22,865 bases of DNA from Paenalcaligenes sp035301625 (GCA_035301625.1 DATGTW010000180.1:1-22865); one strand, 5' to 3'. Shown: positions 1 through 8,182, counted from the stretch's first letter. A program made the numbers and translations. The notes: generated from the sequence alone by a model not told the origin.

Positions 1-55
1 TTATTTATGGCTTGTATTGTTGCCTTTGAGTCTCAACATTCAGAGGGAGTAAATC

Positions 56-364
56 ATGGACATGCAAACGAGACGTGCAGTGATTGTCGGGGCTGATCGT
101 CTAGGAAAAATTCCGCAGCTACTAAAAAAGCACAATATTCGAGTGTCTCGCCACATCAGTGGTCGAGATCCTGCGCATCAGAAAAAAGGATTGCAATTGC
201 CCTCGGGAACCGAGGTGTTGATTTTATTGACCGATTTTCTCGGGCATAACGTGATGAAGTCTTTTCGTGCAGCTGCGCAGAAGGCGGGCGTGCCGGTAGT
301 GGCTTGTAGGCGTTCGGTTTCGAGCTTGCAGCTGGCCTTGGAACAAGGTGTAAAAGGCTTGTAG
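56..364 (+). CDS. DUF2325 domain protein
   Basis: A 102-residue protein of the DUF2325 family; the family has no established biochemical role that I can state. The family pattern is visible: an N-terminal beta strand (AVIVGADRLG, residues 8-17), then VLILLTDFLGHNVMK (54-68), where family members usually have an Asp followed by Ser/Gly-His, and a C-terminal PVVACRRSVSSL (80-91). The fold suggested is a small alternating alpha/beta domain without membrane segments. The start is supported by a GAGGGAG Shine-Dalgarno sequence about 7 nt upstream; an alternative ATG lies two codons downstream. It converges on the NlpC/P60 gene with only 5 nt between the stop codons and has no visible operon partner in the window. 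Family assignment is fairly sure, function unknown. Confidence 0.85.
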   Translation: MDMQTRRAVIVGADRLGKIPQLLKKHNIRVSRHISGRDPAHQKKGLQLPSGTEVLILLTDFLGHNVMKSFRAAAQKAGVPVVACRRSVSSLQLALEQGVKGL

Positions 365-369
365 ATGGG

Positions 370-1038
370 TTATCTGCTGGCTATTTGCGAGTCGTTGGCA
401 TCAATGCGCCGGGCGCCGTTATAGCGCTGTTGCCAGTAGGATACGGTGATATCCTCAATGCGAACCACGGCACCCGTGCGAGGCGCGTGTACAAATTTGT
501 TGTCACCGATATAGATACCCACGTGTGAAAAACGTGCGCCTCGGGTGTTAAAGAAGACAAGATCCCCTTGTTTGAGCTCATCGCGAGCGACGCTATCGCC
601 AATCCCAGCGAGTTCGGCAGCACTGCGTGGTAGTTTCAAGCCCAAGGATTTTTCTGCAACATAGCCTACCAGGCCGCTGCAATCAAAACCGTTGCTGGGG
701 TCTTCGCCACCGAAAGTATATTTTACCCCTAGTAAATCCAAAGCCTCGCCAGCCATGGCGTGTGAACCGCGTCCTAGTTCGTCACGAGCATACGAAAAAG
801 TGCGATCTGTTAACCCTCGATTTGCCAGATAAGAGCCTAATGGGTCAGATTGTGTGCGGTAGGCGTGCTCGCTGCGTAGGTCGTTGAGTAAATCATCCAG
901 TTCGGCTGTTTGCTGAGCGCTTTGTTGGGTCGCACAACCCACTAAGAATAACGCTGCGGTCAAGCTGCTGCCCAGAGTCAAAATGCGCTGGAATAGGATA
1001 GAAGGTACAAAGTTGCGAGAAGCCTGTGGTGGGTGCAT
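370..1038 (-). CDS. NlpC/P60 family lipoprotein, peptidoglycan hydrolase
   Basis: A 222-residue secreted cysteine peptidase of the C40 (NlpC/P60) family, related to MepS/Spr-type enzymes that cut peptide stems or cross-links in peptidoglycan. The N-terminus has a positively charged n-region, a hydrophobic stretch and a lipobox (LVGC, Cys35), so the mature protein should be a lipoprotein facing the periplasm. A linker rich in Gln, Ala and Asp follows, then the catalytic domain from about residue 95. It holds the nucleophile Cys120 in NGFDCSGLV, His172 in SHVGIYIG and a third polar residue, His184, in FVHAPR. The length is typical. A TTTACC/TAAAAT promoter lies about 60-90 nt upstream on the same strand, so it can be transcribed apart from the ETF-QO gene. 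The start codon lacks a good Shine-Dalgarno, but the signal peptide fits it. The exact bond cut is unknown. Confidence 0.9.
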   Translation of the reverse strand: MHPPQASRNFVPSILFQRILTLGSSLTAALFLVGCATQQSAQQTAELDDLLNDLRSEHAYRTQSDPLGSYLANRGLTDRTFSYARDELGRGSHAMAGEALDLLGVKYTFGGEDPSNGFDCSGLVGYVAEKSLGLKLPRSAAELAGIGDSVARDELKQGDLVFFNTRGARFSHVGIYIGDNKFVHAPRTGAVVRIEDITVSYWQQRYNGARRIDANDSQIASR

Positions 1039-1097
1039 GGCGGGTTAATAGGGTTATTTATTAGCGTTAATCGGGGTAAGAACAGCACACCCCGCAA

Positions 1098-1126
1098 ATT
1101 TTACCCGAGTCTTTGGCTTAGGTAAA
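1098..1126 (-). promoter_or_regulatory. Predicted sigma-70 promoter for the NlpC/P60 gene
   Basis: On the minus strand, -35 TTTACC (1121-1126) and -10 TAAAAT (1098-1103) are separated by exactly 17 nt, with 4/6 and 5/6 matches to consensus. The predicted start is about 50 nt upstream of the lipoprotein start codon. Prediction by eye only. Confidence 0.45.
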
Positions 1127-1144
1127 GGGGTGGGAAAGTCAGAA

Positions 1145-1175
1145 ACGCCCGGGAGCGTATTGGCTGCCCAGGCGT
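1145..1175 (-). terminator. Possible weak terminator after the ETF-QO gene
   Basis: Two 9-nt arms (1145-1153 and 1167-1175) pair with one G-T wobble around a 13-nt loop, 46 nt beyond the ETF-QO stop codon on the minus strand. The U-tract is short (TTTCTGACTTT), so termination would be partial at best. Confidence 0.3.
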
Positions 1176-1220
1176 CTTGTGGTGGGGCTTGATTTGGCAC
1201 AAATTTATATGCCGTTTTTA

Positions 1221-2867
1221 TTACATACCACTATAGACTGGTCCCTCGCCACCTTGTGGGGTAACCCAGACAATATTTTGCTCGGGGTCTTTGATATCAC
1301 AGGTTTTGCAGTGAATGCAGTTTTCTGCGTTGATCTGTAGTTTGTCCTTGCCATCGTCGTCAGTAATGAACTCATACACCCCTGCTGGACAATAACGTGC
1401 CTCGGGGCCTGCAAAGTTTTTGAGATTGACTTCTACAGGGATATCCGGGTTGGTTAATGTCAGGTGGACAGGTTGGTTTTCCTCGTGATTAGTGTTCGTG
1501 AGGTACACCGAACTGAGACGGTCAAAGGTGAGCACACCATCGGGTTTTGGGTATTCAATGCGTTGGCACTGGTCCGCGGGCTGCAGATAACTGTGATCGG
1601 GTTTGGTGTTTTTTAAAGACCAAGGGAATTTACCGCGCAGTAGCCACTGTTCAATACCTGTCATCAGGGTACCGACGGTACGTCCTTTTTTGAACCATTG
1701 TTTAAAGTTGCGCGATTGGTGGAGTTCGTCATGTAACCATGATTGCTCAAAGGCTTGTGGATAAGCGCTTAGTTCATCATGTTCGCGTCCTGCTTGGAGG
1801 GCATTGAACAAGGCCTCGGCGGCTAGAGCACCAGTTTTGATAGCGGCGTGACTGCCTTTGATCCGTGCGGCGTTCAAAAAGCCAGCCTCGCAACCCACCA
1901 TAGCACCGCCGGGGAAGACCAATTTGGGAAGGGACATCAAGCCACCAGCAGTCAGCGAGCGGGCTCCGTACGCAATGCGTTTGCCACCTTCGAAGGTCGT
2001 CCGAATCGCAGGGTGAGTTTTATAGCGTTGAAATTCTTCAAAGGGTGAGAGCCAAGGATTAGCATAGTCGAGGCCCACAACCAGACCCACAACCACCAGA
2101 TTGTTATCTAGGTGATAAAGGAAAGAGCCTCCGTAGGTATCGGAATCCAAAGGCCATCCCGCCGTGTGCACAACAAGACCTGGGTGAGATTGGCTTGGAT
2201 CAACCTCCCACATTTCTTTGATGCCAATGCCATAGCTTTGAGCATTGCGTCCTTCTTGGAGTTTAAAGTGCTCGGTTAGGCGGCGTCCTAGATGGCCTCG
2301 AGAGCCTTCAGCAAAGATTGTGTATTTAGCGAGTAGCTCCATACCGGGTTGGTAATTGGGACCTGGGGTGCCATCGGGTTCTAGGCCCATGTCACCAGTC
2401 ACCACGCCACGCACAGCACCGTCATCGGTATAAAGGATATCGGCAGCAGCAAAGCCAGGAAAGACATCGACCTCTAGGGCTTCTGCTTGTTCGCCTAACC
2501 ATTGAGTCACTTCGCCCAGTCGTACTACGTAATTACCTTGGTTTTTAAAAGTATCCGGTAAGAGCCAATTGGGCGTTTGGCGAGCTTTGTCAGGGCTCAG
2601 AAACAGGAAACGATCTTCGGTGACAGGAACATTAAGGGGTGCCCCTTTTTCTTTCCAGTCAGGGATGAGTTCGCCTAGAGCTTTAGGGTCCATCACTGCG
2701 CCGGATAAAATATGGGCACCGACTTCCGGGCCTTTTTCCAAGACGCAAATGCTGATATCTGCCTGTGCCTCGTTGGCAAGCTGTTTGAGCCGTATAGCGG
2801 TGGCTAGACCTGCGGGGCCGGCCCCAACGATAACGACATCGTATTCCATAGAGTCGCGTTCTGACAT
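1221..2867 (-). CDS. Electron-transfer flavoprotein:ubiquinone oxidoreductase (ETF-QO)
   Basis: A 548-residue FAD and 4Fe-4S enzyme that takes electrons from reduced ETF (from acyl-CoA and amino-acid dehydrogenases) and passes them to the membrane quinone pool. The FAD-binding GAGPAG motif is at residues 15-20. The ferredoxin-like C-terminus has the cluster ligands Cys493 (RYCPAGVY) and Cys517, Cys520 and Cys523 (CIHCKTC). The length equals the usual bacterial and mitochondrial mature form. The start has a GGAG Shine-Dalgarno about 9 nt upstream; Met7 is a less likely alternative. The gene stands alone, without etfA/etfB beside it, and faces the scoAB operon across a shared control region. 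That fits joint use in fatty-acid and ketone-body oxidation, though the functional link is inference. It is the bacterial counterpart of human ETFDH. Confidence 0.96.
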   Translation of the reverse strand: MSERDSMEYDVVIVGAGPAGLATAIRLKQLANEAQADISICVLEKGPEVGAHILSGAVMDPKALGELIPDWKEKGAPLNVPVTEDRFLFLSPDKARQTPNWLLPDTFKNQGNYVVRLGEVTQWLGEQAEALEVDVFPGFAAADILYTDDGAVRGVVTGDMGLEPDGTPGPNYQPGMELLAKYTIFAEGSRGHLGRRLTEHFKLQEGRNAQSYGIGIKEMWEVDPSQSHPGLVVHTAGWPLDSDTYGGSFLYHLDNNLVVVGLVVGLDYANPWLSPFEEFQRYKTHPAIRTTFEGGKRIAYGARSLTAGGLMSLPKLVFPGGAMVGCEAGFLNAARIKGSHAAIKTGALAAEALFNALQAGREHDELSAYPQAFEQSWLHDELHQSRNFKQWFKKGRTVGTLMTGIEQWLLRGKFPWSLKNTKPDHSYLQPADQCQRIEYPKPDGVLTFDRLSSVYLTNTNHEENQPVHLTLTNPDIPVEVNLKNFAGPEARYCPAGVYEFITDDDGKDKLQINAENCIHCKTCDIKDPEQNIVWVTPQGGEGPVYSGM

Positions 2868-2970
2868 ATCTGAATCTCCAAGTACATACTTTCTATAGGC
2901 CAGTTATTATCACGCTGTAGCGGGCCCAGTATTGATGATGCTGTCTTGTGTTTTTATGGGCTATTCTGGA

Positions 2971-2999
2971 TTGACAAATGGTAAACAGTCTACTATACC
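2971..2999 (+). promoter_or_regulatory. Strong predicted sigma-70 promoter of scoAB (distal)
   Basis: A perfect -35 TTGACA (2971-2976), a 17-nt spacer and -10 TATACC (2994-2999, 4/6). Transcription would start near 3005-3007 and give a leader of about 175 nt before scoA. Confidence 0.6.
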
Positions 3000-3004
3000 G
3001 CTGC

Positions 3005-3017
3005 GCACAGTCTGTGC
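3005..3017. promoter_or_regulatory. Inverted repeat at the scoAB promoter start, candidate operator
   Basis: GCACAG-T-CTGTGC is a perfect 6-bp inverted repeat with a single central base, placed 6-18 nt after the -10 hexamer, exactly over the predicted transcription start. Its symmetry and position suggest a binding site for a dimeric repressor. The regulator is not identified and no regulator gene is in the window. Confidence 0.45.
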
Positions 3018-3121
3018 CTAGTAAAAAGACCTAAAATTGAGAATACTGGATCTTAGCGTGGGCAAATGTTTGGAATTTAAGTTTTTTTGGTTTGTTTCCT
3101 AGCATACAAAGCAGTGAGGCG

Positions 3122-3150
3122 TTAACATAGTTACTGTAACATCCAATAAA
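3122..3150 (+). promoter_or_regulatory. Second promoter-like element upstream of scoA with inverted repeat
   Basis: TTAACA (3122-3127, 5/6) and AATAAA (3145-3150, 4/6) are 17 nt apart. The spacer contains the inverted repeat GTTAC-T-GTAAC (3130-3140). Transcription would start about 25 nt before scoA, a shorter leader than from the distal promoter. It could be a proximal promoter with an operator in its spacer, or only an operator. Confidence 0.35.
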
Positions 3151-3180
3151 GACAATTCTAATACCTACAGGAGCACATCA

Positions 3181-3879
3181 ATGAGCAAAATATATCCCAG
3201 TGCAAAAGCCGCCCTGGAGGACGTCGTTGCTGACGGGCAAACCATTGCGGTAGGCGGTTTTGGTTTGTGCGGTATTCCCGAAGCTTTGATTACTGCACTA
3301 CGAGATACAGGGGCTAAAAACCTGACCGGGGTGAGTAATAACGCTGGGGTCGATGGCAAGGGGCTGGGACAACTGCTGGATACACGCCAAATTAGCAAGA
3401 TGATTTCCTCTTATGTAGGGGAAAACAAAGAATTCGAACGTCAGTATTTGGCGGGTGATATCGAGATTGAATTTACCCCCCAAGGAACACTTGCAGAACG
3501 GTTGCGTGCCGGTGGGGCGGGTATCCCTGCTTTTTTTACCGCTACTGGTGCGGGAACAATGATTGCCGAGGGCAAAGAGAGTCGCGAAATTGACGGTCGC
3601 GAGTATATCCTCGAGCATGCCATTGTTCCTGACGTGTCTTTAGTCAAAGCTTATATGGCCGACAAGAGCGGTAACCTGGTGTTCCGTAAAACAGCACGCA
3701 ACTTTAATCCTAATGTCGCAATGGCAGGTAAAATCACCATTGTTGAGGTGGAAAAACTGGTTGAGGTCGGGGAAATCGATCCCGAAAATGTGCACCTGCC
3801 CGGGGTTTTTATCGATCGTATTGTTCTCAATGAGAGCCCCGCCAAATACATAGAGCACCGCACAGTGCGTGAAAGTTAA
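3181..3879 (+). CDS. scoA: Succinyl-CoA:3-ketoacid CoA-transferase subunit A
   Basis: A 232-residue alpha subunit of a class I CoA-transferase (SCOT type), which exchanges CoA between succinyl-CoA and acetoacetate or a related 3-oxo acid. The family glycine-rich motif GGFGLCGIPEAL is at residues 21-32, and the conserved VSNNAG (residues 51-56) and FFTATGAGT (118-126) segments are present. The start has an AGGAG Shine-Dalgarno 8 nt upstream. It lies 11 nt before scoB, and the two subunits form the active enzyme. AtoDA, PcaIJ and ScoAB are close relatives; the SENGLLGIGPFP block of the partner and the lack of aromatic-degradation genes nearby favour the ketone-body type, but substrate choice is inference. 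Confidence 0.93.
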   Translation: MSKIYPSAKAALEDVVADGQTIAVGGFGLCGIPEALITALRDTGAKNLTGVSNNAGVDGKGLGQLLDTRQISKMISSYVGENKEFERQYLAGDIEIEFTPQGTLAERLRAGGAGIPAFFTATGAGTMIAEGKESREIDGREYILEHAIVPDVSLVKAYMADKSGNLVFRKTARNFNPNVAMAGKITIVEVEKLVEVGEIDPENVHLPGVFIDRIVLNESPAKYIEHRTVRES

Positions 3880-3890
3880 AGGAGGTCAAA

Positions 3891-4553
3891 ATGGCTTGGA
3901 CTAGAGATGAAATGGCTGCTCGCGCGGCACAAGAACTGCGCGATGGCTTCTATGTGAATTTAGGTATTGGTATGCCTACGATGGTAGCCAATCACGTTCC
4001 CGAGGGCATGACCGTTTGGTTGCAATCTGAAAACGGATTATTGGGCATTGGGCCTTTCCCAACTGAAGACGAGGTCGATCCCGATCTGATTAATGCAGGC
4101 AAGCAAACAGTGACTACTTTGCCCGGTTCATCTTTCTTTTCTTCGGCGGATTCATTTGGCATGATTCGCGGTGGCAAGATTAACTTGGCTATTTTGGGTG
4201 CTATGCAGGTATCTGAAAATGGTGATCTGGCTAACTGGATGATTCCCGGGAAAATGGTCAAAGGTATGGGCGGCGCAATGGATTTGGTCGCCGGTGTTGA
4301 GCGCGTGGTGATCCTGATGGACCACGTGGTCAAGAAAAAGGATGGTACCTTTGATCTAAAATTATTGCCCGAGTGCACTTTGCCTCTGACGGGCGTGGGG
4401 GTCGTGGACGTTATTGTGACCGACTTGGGGGTGTTCGAGGTGACAGACAATGGTCTGCGTTTGACTGAGCTCGCTCCCGGGGTGACCATCGAAGAGGTCA
4501 AAGAAAAAACGGCGGCTAAACTGGACGTCAGTGCAGTGGCCGCTAGTGCTTGA
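3891..4553 (+). CDS. scoB: Succinyl-CoA:3-ketoacid CoA-transferase subunit B
   Basis: A 220-residue beta subunit that carries the catalytic glutamate forming the enzyme-CoA thioester: Glu47 within QSENGLLGIGPFP. The NLGIGMPT motif (residues 23-30) and the GGAMDLV block are also typical. It is preceded by an excellent Shine-Dalgarno (AAAGGAGG) in the 11-nt gap after scoA, so the two are co-transcribed, and a strong terminator follows 30 nt after the stop. Length is normal for the family. With subunit A it would let the cell activate acetoacetate and feed it to acetyl-CoA. Confidence 0.94.
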   Translation: MAWTRDEMAARAAQELRDGFYVNLGIGMPTMVANHVPEGMTVWLQSENGLLGIGPFPTEDEVDPDLINAGKQTVTTLPGSSFFSSADSFGMIRGGKINLAILGAMQVSENGDLANWMIPGKMVKGMGGAMDLVAGVERVVILMDHVVKKKDGTFDLKLLPECTLPLTGVGVVDVIVTDLGVFEVTDNGLRLTELAPGVTIEEVKEKTAAKLDVSAVAASA

Positions 4554-4583
4554 TAGGATTCGTATCTACCAGGCATGCTAGAC

Positions 4584-4619
4584 ACGCCCGTTTTCTGCGG
4601 AAAACGGGCGTTATTGTTC
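4584..4619 (+). terminator. Rho-independent terminator of scoAB
   Basis: A perfect 12-bp stem (4584-4595 with 4600-4611) closed by a TGCG loop and followed by TATTGTTC. It lies 30 nt after the scoB stop. The 3' tail is only moderately T-rich, but stem strength is high. Confidence 0.75.
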
Positions 4620-4643
4620 AATTAAATGTAATTAGATCGCATT

Positions 4644-6440
4644 ATGGCTCATGTGAATACCCCTGCGCGTCTACGTGCTTTACGCACAGTCATGACTGCC
4701 CATCAAATTGATGCTTATCTGGTATTGAGTTCAGATCCTCATTTATCCGAGTATTTGCCCGAACATTGGCAAAGCAGGGCTTGGCTTAGTGGTTTCGCTG
4801 GGTCCGCGGGGACGCTGTTGGTCACGGCTCAAGAGGCTGGCTTATGGACCGATAGTCGTTATTGGGCACAGGCTGAGCATGCACTAGAGGGGTCGGGCAT
4901 TACTCTGTTCAAACAAGGGGCTGCTGATGTGCCCGGGCCGATCGAGTTTTTACAGCAACATTTGCCTAAAGGGGCTGTGGTGTGCGTGGATGCCCAGGTC
5001 ATGCCCTTGAGTGATTTTGAGTCTTGGCAAAAAACAGCATCTAAAGCAGGCTGGCATATACAGTCTCAGGACGTTTTGTTGGATACGATTTGGGCTGATC
5101 GTCCAGCCTTGCCACATGCTGCTATTTATGCGCATGATGCTCACTTTAATGGGCGTCGTCGCGAAGATAATTTACGTGTTATTCGCACACAAATGGATCA
5201 GGCTCAAGGCCAATGGCATTTGTTATCCAGCTTGGATGATATTGCTTGGGTGCTAGGGTTGCGCGGTGCGGATGTGGATTATAATCCGGTCTTCTTGGCG
5301 CATTTATTATTAGGGCAAGAGCAGGGTTGGCTATTTGTTGCACCCGAGAAATTAGATGATACTGTGCGACAAAAACTGGCTAGCGATGGTATTCAGGTGC
5401 AACCCTATGAGCAGCTAGACGAATTTTTAACCCAACTCCCTAAGCAGGAGTATTTGTGTTTTGACCCTCACAAGGTCACTGCTGGGGTGCTGTCATCTGC
5501 ACGTCATATGCAGTGGCACCGTATGGATAATCCAAGTACTTTGCTCAAGGCGTGTAAAAACGAATTTGAGCAATCACACATCCGTTCTGTCATGGTTCAA
5601 GACGGGATTGCTTTGTGTGAGTTTTATGCATGGCTCGAGAAAGCCTTGGCTGAGCGTGCAGTCAGTGAAATCGAGGTTGATGAACAGCTCACGGCGGCAC
5701 GGGCTCGGCGCCCTCATTTCGTTAGCCCCAGTTTTGCGACGATTGCAGGCTTTAATGCCAACGGTGCAATGCCACATTATCAAGCCACCCCCGAGCAGTA
5801 CGGTTGGATAGAGGGTGACGGGCTATTGCTGATTGATTCTGGTGGTCAGTACTTGGGTGGTACGACTGATATCACTCGGGTAACCCCAGTGGGTCAAATT
5901 AACGCCACACAAAAGCAGGATTATACTTTGGTGTTACGAGCCATGATTGCCTTGTCAGAGGCCGTATTTCCACAAGGTGTCAGCGGTCAAAACCTGGATG
6001 CTATTGCTCGCATGCCGTTGTGGCAAACACATTTGGATTACGGCCATGGAACAGGGCACGGGGTAGGCTATTTTCTAAATGTCCACGAAGGGCCACAAAA
6101 TATTTCTTGGCGCCAGCGTCCTGGACGACCGCCAGTCGCGTTAGTACCGGGAATGGTGACCTCTAACGAGCCTGCTTTGTATCGACAGGGGCAGTGGGGC
6201 ATACGTATAGAAAACCTTATTTTGACCCAAAAGGCCACAGAAAATGAGTTTGGTGATTTCTACCGTTTTGAAACCTTGACCTTGTGCCCTATTGATACGC
6301 GCTGTATCGAGGTAGGATTATTGAATGCATCCGAGCGCCGTTGGCTGAATGACTATCATGCTCGCGTACGCGAGGAATTAGCCCCGCATCTAAACCAAGA
6401 TGCTTTACAATGGCTACTGGCACGTACCGAGCCAATTTAA
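4644..6440 (+). CDS. Xaa-Pro aminopeptidase (aminopeptidase P, M24B, long XPNPEP1-like form)
   Basis: A 598-residue metallopeptidase that removes an N-terminal residue preceding proline. It has the long three-domain plan of cytosolic aminopeptidase P: two creatinase-type N-terminal domains (about 8-310), the M24 pita-bread catalytic domain (about 310-535) and a short C-terminal M24C segment. The five metal ligands can be placed: Asp398 and Asp409 (LIDSGGQY...TTDITR), His472 (GTGHGVG), Glu509 (SNEPALY) and Glu523 (IRIENL). Their spacing is nearly that of human XPNPEP1, unlike the shorter E. coli PepP. There is no signal peptide, so the site is cytoplasm. The Shine-Dalgarno is poor, but the N-terminal LRALRTVMTAHQIDAYLV block fixes the start. 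It lies between terminator and pyrG promoter, probably a single-gene unit. Confidence 0.94.
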   Translation: MAHVNTPARLRALRTVMTAHQIDAYLVLSSDPHLSEYLPEHWQSRAWLSGFAGSAGTLLVTAQEAGLWTDSRYWAQAEHALEGSGITLFKQGAADVPGPIEFLQQHLPKGAVVCVDAQVMPLSDFESWQKTASKAGWHIQSQDVLLDTIWADRPALPHAAIYAHDAHFNGRRREDNLRVIRTQMDQAQGQWHLLSSLDDIAWVLGLRGADVDYNPVFLAHLLLGQEQGWLFVAPEKLDDTVRQKLASDGIQVQPYEQLDEFLTQLPKQEYLCFDPHKVTAGVLSSARHMQWHRMDNPSTLLKACKNEFEQSHIRSVMVQDGIALCEFYAWLEKALAERAVSEIEVDEQLTAARARRPHFVSPSFATIAGFNANGAMPHYQATPEQYGWIEGDGLLLIDSGGQYLGGTTDITRVTPVGQINATQKQDYTLVLRAMIALSEAVFPQGVSGQNLDAIARMPLWQTHLDYGHGTGHGVGYFLNVHEGPQNISWRQRPGRPPVALVPGMVTSNEPALYRQGQWGIRIENLILTQKATENEFGDFYRFETLTLCPIDTRCIEVGLLNASERRWLNDYHARVREELAPHLNQDALQWLLARTEPI

Positions 6441-6442
6441 CG

Positions 6443-6470
6443 TTTGTTGTGCCTCTATAGCGGTTATAAT
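6443..6470 (+). promoter_or_regulatory. Predicted promoter of the pyrG-kdsA unit
   Basis: A perfect TATAAT (6465-6470) lies 45 nt before pyrG, with a weak -35 (TTTGTT, 6443-6448, spacer 16). No attenuator hairpin is visible in the leader. Confidence 0.4.
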
Positions 6471-6514
6471 TTTACACTTTTGCTGTACCCACTAAAGGTT
6501 GGGGCGATCTGATA

Positions 6515-8182
6515 ATGACCACCAAATATGTATTTGTCACCGGAGGGGTTGTCTCCTCTCTAGGAAAAGGAATTGCTGCGGCTTCGTTAGCCGCACTGTT
6601 AGAGTCTCGTGGCTTAAAGGTCACCATGTTAAAGCTGGATCCTTATATCAATGTGGATCCAGGCACGATGAGCCCTTTCCAGCACGGCGAGGTCTTTGTG
6701 ACCGAGGATGGCGCCGAGACTGATCTCGACCTAGGACATTACGAACGATTTATCTCTACCCGCATGCGCAAGGTGAATAATTTCACTACTGGACAGATCT
6801 ATGAGTCAGTATTGCGTAAAGAGCGCCGCGGGGATTACCTGGGCAAGACTGTACAAGTGATCCCCCACATTACCAATGAAATACAGGATTCTATCGCCCG
6901 TGGCGCCAAGGCCGCCTACGACGGCCAGGCAGATGTTGCGATTGTTGAAATCGGGGGCACGGTCGGTGATATAGAGTCACTGCCCTTTTTAGAGTCTATT
7001 CGTCAGATGAGTTTGCGTTTAGGTCGTGGTAACACAGCTTTGGTACACCTGACATTAGTGCCATTTATTAATTCTGCGGGCGAACTCAAAACCAAACCCA
7101 CGCAGCACTCTGTACAAAAATTGCGTGAAATTGGTTTATATCCTGATGTGCTTTTGTGTCGCGCTGACCGCGAAATTCCCGAGGATGAACGGGCCAAAAT
7201 ATCCCTGTTTTCTAATGTGCCGTTGAATGCAGTAATCTCAATGGAAGATGTAGATACGATTTATAAAATCCCGGGACTGTTGCATGAGCAAGGATTAGAT
7301 GAGTTGGTTTGTGCCGCTTTAGGATTGAATCCTTTGCCCGCTGATCTCACCATGTGGGAGGGGTTAGTACATGCGCTGGAAAATCCCTTGCACCATTTGC
7401 GTATCGCAATGGTGGGTAAATACGTTGAGCTCACGGAATCTTATAAATCCCTGACCGAGGCTTTAATCCATGCGGGTATTCATACGCGGACTCAGGTAAA
7501 TATTGATTATATCGATTCCGAGGACCTCGAAACTCAGGGGGTAGACCAGCTCTCTGAATTTGATGCCATTATCGTGCCAGGTGGCTTTGGCAAACGTGGG
7601 GTCGAGGGGAAAATCAAAGCGATCCGTTATGCTCGAGAGAATCAGGTGCCTTTTTTAGGTATATGCTTGGGCATGCAACTAGCCGTGGTCGAGTTCGCAC
7701 GCAACGTCGCGGGCTTGGGGGGCGCTAACAGTACCGAATTTGATCCATCAGCTGCCCATCCAGTGGTCGCACTGATTACTGAATGGCATGACCGCGAAGG
7801 ACAGATCGAGCAGCGTGGTGATGATGCTGATTTGGGCGGCACGATGCGCAAAGGCGCACAACGCTGCCCTGTGAAAGAGGGCACTTTGGCCCATGATATT
7901 TATGGGGATACTGTCAACGAGCGCCATCGTCATCGTTATGAGGTGAATAATGTTTATGTGCCACGTCTCGAAGAGGCTGGGCTCATAATTAGTGCTCGTA
8001 CGCCTAATGAAAAGCTGCCTGAAATTATGGAATTGCCCCATCATCCCTGGTTCTTGGGCGTGCAATTTCATCCCGAATTTACTTCTACGCCGCGCAAGGG
8101 GCATCCGCTGTTCATTAGCTTTCTCAAAGCGTCCCTGGCACAGCGCTCTGGAAAATCACCACAGGGTCAGCGCGCATCTTAG
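6515..8182 (+). CDS. pyrG: CTP synthase (glutamine-hydrolysing)
   Basis: A 555-residue cytoplasmic enzyme that makes CTP from UTP, ATP and glutamine. The N-terminal amidoligase domain (about 1-270) shows the signature VTGGVVSSLGKG (8-19, with the nucleotide-binding Lys18) and the DPYINVDPGTMSP block. The C-terminal class I glutamine amidotransferase domain shows the nucleophile Cys384 (GICLGMQ) and the partners His519 and Glu521 (VQFHPEF). The length is close to the 545 residues of E. coli PyrG. The start is fixed by the conserved MTTKYVFVTGG opening. It is followed after 9 nt by kdsA; CTP is the co-substrate that later activates Kdo, so the pairing makes metabolic sense. Confidence 0.98.
   Translation: MTTKYVFVTGGVVSSLGKGIAAASLAALLESRGLKVTMLKLDPYINVDPGTMSPFQHGEVFVTEDGAETDLDLGHYERFISTRMRKVNNFTTGQIYESVLRKERRGDYLGKTVQVIPHITNEIQDSIARGAKAAYDGQADVAIVEIGGTVGDIESLPFLESIRQMSLRLGRGNTALVHLTLVPFINSAGELKTKPTQHSVQKLREIGLYPDVLLCRADREIPEDERAKISLFSNVPLNAVISMEDVDTIYKIPGLLHEQGLDELVCAALGLNPLPADLTMWEGLVHALENPLHHLRIAMVGKYVELTESYKSLTEALIHAGIHTRTQVNIDYIDSEDLETQGVDQLSEFDAIIVPGGFGKRGVEGKIKAIRYARENQVPFLGICLGMQLAVVEFARNVAGLGGANSTEFDPSAAHPVVALITEWHDREGQIEQRGDDADLGGTMRKGAQRCPVKEGTLAHDIYGDTVNERHRHRYEVNNVYVPRLEEAGLIISARTPNEKLPEIMELPHHPWFLGVQFHPEFTSTPRKGHPLFISFLKASLAQRSGKSPQGQRAS

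Larger units (their letters stand above)
2868..3180. other. Divergent intergenic control region (313 bp)
   Basis: This non-coding spacer lies between the divergently transcribed ETF-QO gene and scoA. It is AT-rich and contains a strong plus-strand promoter with an inverted repeat at its expected start, a second promoter-like element with its own inverted repeat near scoA, and T-runs around 3080-3100 without a matching stem. I saw no convincing minus-strand promoter for the ETF-QO gene; TATAGA around 2894-2899 is a weak -10 candidate. No open frame in it looks coding. Confidence 0.7.

Noticed and set aside
1..55. Possible promoter for the DUF2325 gene at the left edge.
   Set aside because: Only 55 nt are visible and no -35/-10 pair of acceptable quality was seen; the promoter may lie outside the window.
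3992..4621. A 209-codon open frame on the minus strand opposite scoB.
   Set aside because: It is a shadow of scoB: its composition follows the scoB codon pattern, it has no family resemblance, and it runs through the terminator hairpin.
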